Below are positions 56,712-64,000 of a stretch of DNA of 64,000 bases, piece by piece (within the stretch, counting starts at the first letter, position 1; every line of letters begins with the position of its first letter). Under the pieces are notes generated by a model, which was not told the origin of the DNA, did no database searches, and saw only the letters and a program-made list of their open reading frames with translations. The stretch spans positions 1 through 64,000 of the forward strand of contig JAJKFJ010021168.1 of NCBI GenBank assembly GCA_027382625.1, given 5' to 3'. A program made the translations under genes and the position numbers. The stretch comes from Tetmemena sp. SeJ-2015. Lineage: Eukaryota; Ciliophora; Spirotrichea; Sporadotrichida; Oxytrichidae.

Positions 56712-58490
56712 ATGATTTCTAAAGCTGCAGCTCTCTTCCAGAGACACTCAGGCTCCGCTCAGACCAAGTACGCCGCCTTGACTGTCGCCCATCAGAGAAA
56801 CTTCGCAGGTGGCGGCCCCAAGAAGCCCCACATGCCTGCCACTACCACTGACTTCGACCTAGTTTTGGTCGGTATGTATATTTATATATAAGATTTTGCT
56901 ACTCAGCGAGTGAAGTCGCTCTCGAATCTTGTATTTCCTCTTCGTGGCTTCACTCGCGAGCTTATCATATCATTATATTGCAATATGCAATCCTGATTAA
57001 CATTATAAAAAATAAACATAGGAAAATGAAGACAGTGAAAATAATTATCATAATTTGTGCCAATTTTCGCAAGTGAATACTAAAGTGTTGATTTTTAGGT
57101 GGAATGAACGCTGCTGCTTTGACTAAATTCATCCAGCAGGATGGCGTTGACTACAAAATGGCTCTCATCACTGAGAACTCCAGATTCATCTTGCCCCAGT
57201 CTTACTTCGCTGTGTCCCACGGTCACATTGCCGAGCTCAAGCTTGAGAGTGGAGCCATCTCCGCCCAAGTCGAAGCCCTGGTCCAGAATCGATACCTTCG
57301 CCAGAGTCTCTGAATTCCTACCCAACGAGAACAAGCTCAGACTCTCCAACGGCAGAGAATACACTTACAAAGCACTCGTCCTCAACACTGGATTCTCCCA
57401 CTAGTCTAACTACATCGAGGGCCTCACTGAGATGGAGCACAACCCAGAGAGCAACGTCTTCGTGCACGCCATTGACAACAAGGAGCGCATCCACAGAAAC
57501 TACTACCACGGTTGGAACCACAACAACGGTGACTTCATCTGCTACTCTCCCAAGTTCCCATACAAGGGTGAAGGCACTGACTTCTACGCTCTCTACTACG
57601 AGCACTTCCTCCGCCAAGATATCCTCCACGGTAGATCTGCCCGCAATGCCAAGATCCAATACTGGACCCCCAACAAGGAGATCTTCAAGTTCCCTTATGC
57701 CAACGAGGTTGCTCTTGAAGAGTGCAAAAAGAGAGGAATTGAGGTCTACTTCGGATGGGAGATGATCAAGCTCCACACCACAGAGCACGGACAGAAGATC
57801 GCCACCTTCAAATGCGTTGAGACTGGACAGACCATTGAGAAGGACTTCTTCACTGCTGTTATTAACCCTCCCAGCAAGCCCCAGAGCGAGATTGTGAATG
57901 CAGGCCTTACTGATGCTGAAGGTTTGATCGATGTGAACCCATACACTCTCCAGCACAAGAGATTCGAGAACGTGTTCGCTCTTGGAGATTGCCTTGGAGT
58001 CAACAAACTCTCATATAATTGGTTCTGCGATTACTACACTTTCAGATAAAGTTTACCACTAGAACTCAGTCAGCTGCTTTCTATCAACTCCCCATCGTTA
58101 AGCAGAACGTGAAGCAGTTCTTGGAGGGTAAAGAAGCTCAACGGAATCTATGACGGCCGCACCTTCATGCCTTTCCTTTTGGGTCACTCCTATGCCTCCT
58201 CTTTCGAGCACTTGTATGACTTCGAGCCCACTGCCACCAACCACATGATCCCCCACTACGGTCTCTTCTCCAGATGGTATTTCGGCCGCATCATCAAGTC
58301 TCAGATGCAGCAGGGTGAGAAGCTTACCAGCTTCAAGAAAAACCACGGTCCCCCATACTGGAGCTTCGAAGCTAGATACTCCCCAGTCGAGAAGAACGAG
58401 TTCCTCCTCAGAAGACAGATCCCAGTCTCAGAGGTCAAGATGTTCGAGCCCAAGGTTAGAGTGGCCCACGACGAGCACCATCACCACTGA
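56712..58490 (+). CDS. Sulfide:quinone oxidoreductase-like mitochondrial flavoprotein
   Basis: SQR-type flavoproteins oxidise sulfide and reduce quinone at the inner mitochondrial membrane. ATG at 56712; Ala/Arg/Ser-rich N-terminus ('MISKAAALFQRHSGSAQTK') fits a mitochondrial presequence. An intron at about 56872-57099 splits the FAD-binding Gly motif ('FDLVLVG' / 'GMNAAALTKF'). Later: 'REYTYKALVLNTGFSH', 'FALGDCLG' (second FAD motif) and 'TRTQSAAFYQLPIVKQN'. A probable 47-nt intron lies at 57999-58045 (GTCAAC..TTTCAG). Two one-base frame changes remain, near 57284 and 58127. It ends 'VRVAHDEHHHH' with TGA 58488. Codons are strongly C-ending and GC-rich, unlike the neighbours, which suggests high expression. 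The SQR assignment rests on overall layout; sulfide-site Cys residues were not confirmed. Confidence 0.75.
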
Positions 58491-58682
58491 GGAAGCAGCT
58501 GAGGGTGTATTGCCCTTGCGCACTCACTCGCTTTATTTAAAATAATAAATAGCTAATAAATCCTCTCCATATTATTTAGTCACTCTCAATTATATCTTCT
58601 TCCCACTCTTCATTCTAAGAAGTTAGATGATTATGTTCGAAGAATTTTATTGGGGAAATTATAAATCATTAGAAGTATTGAG

Positions 58683-59619
58683 ATGTCTAAAAAGCCAGTG
58701 GACGCCAAGAAGCAGCAGGAGGAACTCAAGAAGAAAGAGGCAGAGGATAAGAAGAGACAAGAGGAGGAGAAGAAAGCTACTCAAAGCAAGAACCCATCAA
58801 CACTGACTGCAAGTGACTCTAAGGGTAAACTACCAACTAGCAATTTAATAATAGTTACTCTCTCTGTGTCTATGTGTGTGTATGTGTATTGATATAATGA
58901 AGCAATTAAAAGGGTGGTGCTCAGCCTGAGTAAAAGGATAAAAACGGCAAACCTATTAAAGGGAAGGAAGGCACATTTATAACTGACCATAAAACACAAG
59001 AGCAGAAGGAGGAAGAGGAACGACTACGATTGGAGGAGGAAGAGCGCATCAAAGAGGAAGAGGCAGAACTCAAGCGACTCGAAGAGGAACAGAAACAGAG
59101 GAAGCGTTAAGAATAAGTAAGTCTCAGACTTATAATAAACCCATCTCTCTTTCTCATTCTTCATAATTATTGCTTCCCTTGAGACTTATGTTAATCTTCT
59201 TGTTTTAGGCAGTGATATTTGAGAAGTACCTCGAGGACAGTGGTTTATCTCTCGCCTTCCAGATAATTATGGCCGAGGTGATCGCCAAGAAAATCCCAGA
59301 AGACCAGATCTTTTAATACACAGCACTCAGGTTAAGATAAATTGGGCAAGAGATGGACTAGATAGAGAGGAAGGCAGAGGAACAGGCAAAGAGACTGCAA
59401 GAAGAGTAAGAAAGAGCCAAATAATTGCAAGCGACTTAGGCTCACCCAAAGCCAGGACAGTAACCGCCGTAAGCCCAAGGCAAAGGACAACCTCAGCCTG
59501 CAGGAAAGGCACCTCCTGCTTAAGCCGGGAAGCCTGGTTAACAGCCTCCTGCTCAATAACAGTAACCACAGAAAGGCTAGCCTCCCGCACCTGCTGGTAA
59601 AGCTCCACCTAAAAAATGA
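58683..59619 (+). CDS. Coiled-coil protein with short conserved helix pair and Pro/Gln tail
   Basis: ATG 58683; introns at about 58830-58914 and about 59117-59209. The N-terminus is an extremely charged helix ('KKQQEELKKKEAEDKKRQEE', 'LRLEEEERIKEEEAELKRLE'). Then comes one conserved-looking segment, 'FEKYLEDSGLSLAFQIIMAE' and 'VIAKKIPEDQIFQYTALRLR', followed by a Gln/Pro/Ala/Gly-rich tail ending 'GKAPPKK' at TGA 59617. The conserved segment faintly resembles the helix pairs of Dpy-30/RIIa dimerisation modules, as found in axonemal proteins; this is a guess. Confidence 0.7.
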
Positions 59620-59774
59620 GGCTAAAGTATAATCTATATTATAAGCTTATTCATTTGATGTTGACTTTCTAATCCAAAGTAATTCATTTTCAAGTATAAT
59701 AATTTGAAAAGAATATGATAACAAGTCTTTAAATAAAAGTTCCCTTAATTCTTAGCTAAGTCATGCATTTACAT

Positions 59775-60392
59775 TCACGCAATTTTTATTACATGTGAAT
59801 CTGTTGAGGTAAAAAGATTTATTTAAGATTGTACTTGGGGACCTTAAACTTCTTTCTAGTGTAGGAAACCAAGTAACCTTAAGTATATTTATTATACTCC
59901 ATTAAAAGAGAATGTTGTAGTTTAGTCTTGCTGCTTCTTTAAAAAGGGAATCTCTTTGACTATTGGTTCTGGGAGCTCTCTGCTAGGGATCTATTTAATG
60001 GTCTCCATTTCGTGTTGAGGGTTTCTGTCCCAAGTGTCTGAATTCCACTAGCCCTGTACGGACTTCTTGCTCGACACTACCTTCACTGAGTTGTGATCAA
60101 GAGAGGAGTGGCCGAATGTCTGATTGAACTTTATCAAGTTGTGAAGCACCTCTTTATCGTCCATGGAGCGGAGTGGCTGGTCCTTCACAAACCCATTTAT
60201 ATAGGTGGAGGAGACGTAGGGGTGAGTGGTTTCTTCTCATGTAAACCTCCAACTTCAAATGCTGGTTCTTTTCAAGGAAGTCAACTAGCTGCTGAGATTT
60301 GAGAAGGTCGCGAACATCCTTGGGAAGAGCCGCCGAAAGTCGCAGAAATAAAGACGCAAGTTTTTGAGTTAATAAACACCTCTGCTAACCAT
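59775..60392 (-). CDS. MRPL43: Mitochondrial ribosomal protein mL43 (L51/S25/CI-B8 fold)
   Basis: mL43 is a thioredoxin-fold protein of the mitochondrial large subunit. From ATG 60392 ('MVSRGVYQLKNLRLYFCDF') the family pattern is clear: 'RDLLKSQQLVDFLEKNQHLK' followed by 'LEVYMRR', 'THPYVSSTYINGFVKDQPL', then 'VKVVSSKKSVQGQW', matching the mL43 'PSIQGxW' end. Three one-base frame changes (about 60345, 60300 and 60205) must be assumed, so either several tiny IESs or, more likely, local sequence errors are present. The C-terminal extension after 'IPFLKKQQD' is uncertain; the nominal TGA is at 59775. Confidence 0.82.
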
Positions 60393-60532
60393 TAAATTAT
60401 TTAATAAACTCTGCTGTCTTAGAGAAGAAAAAATAGTTATGATCTGCTAAAGGGTTTATTATAATTCCAATTACATTACAAGAATAATCAAATCGTAAGT
60501 AATCTTCACGTCTACAAAACATTCTATTTATT

Positions 60533-62343
60533 TCAAGCGCTTTCGAGAAGCTCCACAAGGCCTGGGTCTAGAGCCTATTCCTCGGATACATTTTGAGCAA
60601 TTGCCTGTGCAGTGTCGATATCTAAGTAATCAGCAAGGTAAAGGAGGAGTTGTAGATTTGCATATTTCCTTTGAGAGGGTTCTCCCTTGTGTCTTTTTAG
60701 AAAATCTTGGAAGTCCTTTTTAGTGGGCTGCTTGCCAAATCTATTGTGAACAGGGAAGTCATAGCTCTTCAAATAGTTATAGTCTTTCTTGGTCTTTGGC
60801 TGACCATTAGCAAGTGAGACGATGAAGAAGTCGGGCTCAAATTCCTTTGCAGGCTTACCCTCTTTAACGACTGAGGGTATCATCTCGTTGGCTGATCCCT
60901 CTCTGAGAGTCATTTTCTTACGAGACTCTGACTCTCCGAATATATTATCCCTTTCCAAAGCTTGGCACTGATCAGAGATCATATAGCACTCGATTCCTAT
61001 CTCAGATCCGTCTCCCTTGGGCTTCACCACCACTGTAACGAACTTGCTGACTTGGTATCCTTCAGGGTGTTCAACCTTGTATTGCTCCTGGTACTTAGCA
61101 ATCCTTCTTACCTCTTGAGAAGTGAGGAAAGTATCGTGATTAATTGAAGTGAAGATCCAACCAACTTTTTCAAGAGTAAGAGCTTCTGCAATCCTGTCTA
61201 CTTTAGTTGACAGAGGATCCTCCAATTCATTCACTCCGTTGATTTCTCCAATCTGAGGGGGTTCATAGAGTGCTTCAATATTCACTCTGACTCCTTCTGG
61301 ATAGTTGGGGTCCTCAGAGTAGTATCCATAGAGCCAAGCCATTCTTTGCTCCATGCAGCCAGTTTGCTGCCAGCTGCCCACAAACTGAGACATCTCTTGG
61401 AAATTCAAGAAGGAAACATAGTCAACATGTCTGAAAGATTATCTCTTCAATACAACAGCAGGAGGAAGACACTTGTTGCACATACCCTCTGGGAAGGGTT
61501 TGTGATTGGGGCACTTGTAGTTAACTTTGTAGCTAAACTGTTGCACAGGCATGCAGTTCTAGCATTTTTAGTCAGGCTTGTGCATACCCTTGCACTTTGC
61601 TTTCATCTCAGAAAGGAAGTGCTCAAAACTTTCGTGCTTCACATTTGCAACTTCTTGAGTTTAAAGGCAGTTGGAGCATTTCTCGTTAGGACCATGCTTA
61701 CATTGATGCTTAATTTCCTTCACCATATCCTTCGTCACTCCAAGACAGTTAATGCATTTTCCATTTGGACCATGACTGCAATTATTTAATCCTCTTTACT
61801 TCATTAATTCTTGAAAAATTTAAGATTGAATGAGATCTCTTGACTTCTTCCTCTGAAAGTGGCTTTGACTTGTTCTTATTGGGGCTGTTGTTTCCACCTT
61901 AAGTTGTAGTTCCGGGCCTTGTAGAGGTATCAATTTGTGTCTCTCCGCTGCTTGATTACCTTTTCAATTCTTCTGCCTACTGTTGTGAAATTTTTGGTTA
62001 AGTACCGCTCACAGCTGCAGCATTAAACTTGGTCTCCTAATTAGCAACATGCAACATATCTCCATTCCTATTTTATCACTTAGAATTTACCAGATTAAAT
62101 TTCTCGCCAAGAACTCTTTCTTGAATTTATCATCAGAATACAACTAAGATTATTCTCTCCACATTAGTCTTTGTGAAAGCTACATTCATTAACTTATTTA
62201 CTCTTTTTAGGGTATAGATTTCTTTCTCTGATTCCTAAACCCATTCTTTTTAATATTTCAATTTTTATGCTTATAGCTTTAGAAAAAGAGATGTTTGACT
62301 TACCTGCTTGCGAAACGACTCTCAGAATAATTGTATCACTCAT
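60533..62343 (-). CDS. NPL4: NPL4, cofactor of the CDC48/p97 unfoldase
   Basis: NPL4 with UFD1 recruits ubiquitinated substrates to CDC48. ATG at 62343 ('MSDTIILRVVSQA', the ubiquitin-like domain start), an intron of about 58 nt, and a Ser/Asn-rich linker. Then Cys/His Zn-finger repeats ('NNCSHGPNGKCINCLG', 'QCKHGPNEKCSNC', 'YKCPNHKPFPEGMCNKCLP') and the NPL4 MPN-like domain ('QRMAWLYGYYSEDPNYPEG', 'VGWIFTSINHDTFLTSQEV', 'FVTVVVKPKGDGSEIGIECY', 'EPDFFIVSLANGQPK'). The C-terminal helical part ends 'LDPGLVELLESA' with TGA 60533. The JAMM metal ligands are absent, as in all NPL4. The linker around 61,800-62,030 has one unsolved frame change. Confidence 0.93.
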
Positions 62344-62728
62344 TTTTGAATTAGATTTATAAAATTCTCTCTACTAAGATATTTGCTTTTTCATTGACGA
62401 TGTTTCAATACTCATCAACTGTATTCAAAAGGAGTTACTCCTGTGAAAATTAATATTATCATCATTTTTGAATTAGATTAATTCCTAATAAATTATAATT
62501 AGCCAAGTATATTTTAATTGGAGCAATTAATCTTAAAAGACGCTGGGGGTAATAATAAGTTTAGTAATATATTACTAATTAGAACTCTAAAAGATATACT
62601 TTACAAAAAGGTGTTGAGAGAATTGTAGAGTCTCATTGCTTGAAAGCTTGAAGAAAGACTCTGAAAAGTTGATTTCGTTGTTGAATAGTAAGATCTAAAG
62701 TCTTTATTAATGTGCATAAAGTAATAAA
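62344..62728. other. AT-rich region upstream of the NPL4 start and PheRS segments
   Basis: About 385 bp with no defensible gene on either strand. Confidence 0.4.
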
Positions 62729-62868
62729 TATGCTCGAGCTCACTGAAGAGGGAGCCCTCTATGCAGCAAAGGGAACCCCAGAATATCAATATGCCTCTGG
62801 TTTGGTTCTAAATACTCCCACCAATAAGGCTGAATACGATAAGTAGGTTGGTGCAGAATTAGCCAAAA
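62729..62868 (+). repeat. 140-bp duplicate of part of the PheRS alpha N-terminal segment
   Basis: 62729-62868 matches 63701-63840 with one difference in 140 bp (GAA/GAC). Flanks to the left are unrelated. To the right similarity decays but short matches persist ('ACTTTTGAAATAT', 'AAGAAAGTTCT'), so it looks like a recent copy attached to an older decayed one. It lies in germline sequence upstream of the scrambled PheRS gene. Confidence 0.97.
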
Positions 62869-63005
62869 GTTTTCAAGACAAGGAAGGTATCCTTCCGATA
62901 ACAGAGATCATCATCGACTGTGAAAGCACATAGGAATACAAAGAGCTGATAGCTTGAATATAAGGAATACTTTTGAAATATCAAAGAGATAACTTAAAGT
63001 CAGAA

Positions 63006-63520
63006 AGAAAGTTCTGATAAATGAACTACAGGAAAGCGATTACGAACAGGTCACTAAGGGAAGTAATTACTCTCCTGTCAGAGTAAAGCTGGAAGCAGAT
63101 CTAACATATGACATGATTAGAACTGGAGCTTGGAAAGATGCAAGATTCAAGAGCTATAACTTCAACTCTGTAGGTGTTGTTCCCGAGGGAGGTCACCTTC
63201 ATCCTCTCCTCAAGGTAAACCAGTTATCATGTGCTAAATAGGTATGTTAACAAAGTTAGTTTTAAGACAGCATTTCAGAGAGATTCTATTGGAGATGGGA
63301 TTCAACGAGATGCCTACTAACAGATACGTTGAGAGCTCTTTCTGGAACTTTGATACCCTCTTCTAACCACAGAGTCACCCTGCTCGTGATATGCACGATA
63401 CCTTCTTCCTCAAAAAGCCTACTCACTGCAAGGAATTCCCTCAAGAGTATGGACAAAGAGTCAAGGATATTCATGAGAACGGTGGATTTGGATCACTCGG
63501 CTACCAATACAAGTGGTTGA
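63006..63520 (+). CDS. FARSA: Phenylalanyl-tRNA synthetase alpha, catalytic-domain MDS (physically upstream of the N-terminal MDS)
   Basis: Cytosolic PheRS alpha charges tRNA-Phe with PheRS beta. The segment begins at AAGAAAGTTCT (63006-63016) and reads '[20 protein letters not shown]', '[20 protein letters not shown]', 'GHLHPLLKV' (class II motif 1), then after a short intron or IES (about 63215-63257) '[20 protein letters not shown]', '[20 protein letters not shown]', 'DTFFLKKP', ending '[12 protein letters not shown]' at about 63515. In the enzyme this part follows the N-terminal part encoded at 63513-64000. Motifs 2-3 are beyond the window. Confidence 0.92.
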
Positions 63521-64000
63521 AAAACTTGGAGCAGAGAAATCTGTGGAGCAGCACATCCTCACTCTCCTTCACGAAAAAGAGACAATTGAAGACACCCACG
63601 CACTTGCAAAGGAGTTGGGAATATCTCATGTTGAGCTAGATAAGACTCTTAAGAGTTTGTTGGTTGAAGAATACGTGCATCTACAAGTAATTGAAAGTAA
63701 AATGCTCGAGCTCACTGACGAGGGAGCCCTCTATGCAGCAAAGGGAACCCCAGAATATCAATATGCCTCTGGTTTGGTTCTAAATACTCCCACCAATAAG
63801 GCTGAATACGATAAGTAGGTTGGTGCAGAATTAGCCAAAATCGGTTTTTCCAAGGCTATGCAGAGGAAATGGGTGCAACTCGTCCCAGACAACAAGGAAT
63901 TGATCAATAGACTTGCTGAGAACCTTGAGGATACTGAAAAGGAACTACTTTTGAAATATAAGGAGAATGGAGACTTAGAAGCTCACGACAAGAAAGTTCT
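63513..64000 (+). CDS. FARSA: Phenylalanyl-tRNA synthetase alpha, N-terminal MDS (runs to the window end)
   Basis: Encodes the winged-helix N-terminal region: '[20 protein letters not shown]', 'HALAKELGISHVELDKTLKS', 'LELTDEGALYAAKGTPEYQY', 'IGFSKAMQRKWVQL'. These correspond to the eukaryotic PheRS alpha N-terminus, including the 'VGFSKAM..KW' motif. It ends exactly at the window edge in AAGAAAGTTCT (63990-64000), identical to and in phase with the start of the catalytic MDS at 63006. No ATG opens the frame here; the 5' end must come from another segment. Confidence 0.92.

Noticed and set aside
57318..57956. 212-codon minus-strand ORF opposite the SQR-like gene
   Set aside because: Shadow caused by GC-rich codon use on the plus strand; no family similarity.

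Overview
The window reads as germline (micronuclear) DNA of a stichotrich/hypotrich ciliate of the Oxytricha-Stylonychia-Tetmemena kind. The reasons are seen in the sequence. (1) Conserved proteins (SPT5, BUD31, PAM16, NPL4, EEFSEC, ferlin) read through only if TAA and TAG encode Gln; clear gene ends are TGA. (2) Many genes are cut by short, mostly AT-rich segments bounded by direct repeats of about 3-13 bp, and removing the segment plus one repeat copy restores the frame. These are internal eliminated sequences (IESs) with pointers, lying between macronuclear-destined segments (MDSs). (3) At least three genes are scrambled. (4) No C4A4 telomere blocks occur, although genes for many different products lie together. 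Spliceosomal introns are present too, mostly 28-80 nt, GT..AG.

Layout. 1-2.1 kb: 3' part of a Cys-rich surface protein gene (-). 3.9-6.9 kb: Gln/Ser-rich protein with three clear IESs (+). 6.9-9.2 kb: unknown protein (-). 10.3-13.1 kb: SPT5 (+). 14.1-14.6 kb: BUD31 (+). 14.7-15.5 kb: small unknown gene (-). 15.6-16.1 kb: start-less coding block (+). 16.1-18.1 kb: EEFSEC (+). 18.1-19.6 kb: start-less HEAT-like block (+). 19.7-20.3 kb: PAM16 (-). 20.7-22.5 kb: two unknown reading frames around a 240-bp GTA microsatellite (-). 22.6-24.1 kb: TBC Rab-GAP (-). 24.3-25.4 kb: unknown (-). 25.5-26.8 kb: HP1-like chromodomain protein (-). 27.5-33.1 kb: three unknown genes (+) and a 628-bp palindrome. 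33.2-38.9 kb: THADA/Trm732-like gene (+) with at least eight IESs; one holds a complete opposite-strand CID (RPRD-like) gene and another holds a second large palindrome. 39.0-39.5 kb: thioredoxin-like protein (+). 39.6-41.0 kb: a fully scrambled nocturnin/CCR4-family gene. 41.1-42.0 kb: E2-variant gene (-). 42.1-46.9 kb: large membrane protein (-). 47.2-47.6 kb: small acidic protein (-). 48.1-49.9 kb: RRM protein (-). 50.1-55.2 kb: ferlin whose last MDSs are inverted. 55.3-56.4 kb: Gln/Lys-rich protein (-). 56.7-58.5 kb: sulfide:quinone oxidoreductase-like protein (+). 58.7-59.6 kb: coiled-coil protein (+). 59.8-60.4 kb: mitochondrial ribosomal protein mL43 (-). 60.5-62.3 kb: NPL4 (-). 62.7-64.0 kb: scrambled PheRS alpha gene.

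The central result is the nocturnin-like locus. It can be solved completely by eye: nine MDSs lie in physical order 1-3-5-7-9-(-6)-(-2)-4-8, all eight pointer pairs are present (5-12 bp), and joining them gives one ATG-to-TGA frame of exactly 327 codons that carries the family's catalytic motifs in the right order. Ferlin (last MDS inverted, about 4 kb away) and PheRS alpha (catalytic MDS upstream of the N-terminal MDS) are further scrambled cases. The genes otherwise have no shared pathway, as expected when the somatic genome splits them onto separate gene-sized chromosomes. Some themes are relevant to this biology: two candidates for the selenocysteine pathway (EEFSEC, SECp43-like RRM protein) in a genome whose only ordinary stop is UGA, and an HP1-like protein of the class that marks eliminated DNA in ciliates.

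Limits: translations were done by hand. Several genes still show unexplained single-base frame changes, which may be undetected tiny IESs or assembly errors. Ends of poorly conserved genes are approximate.
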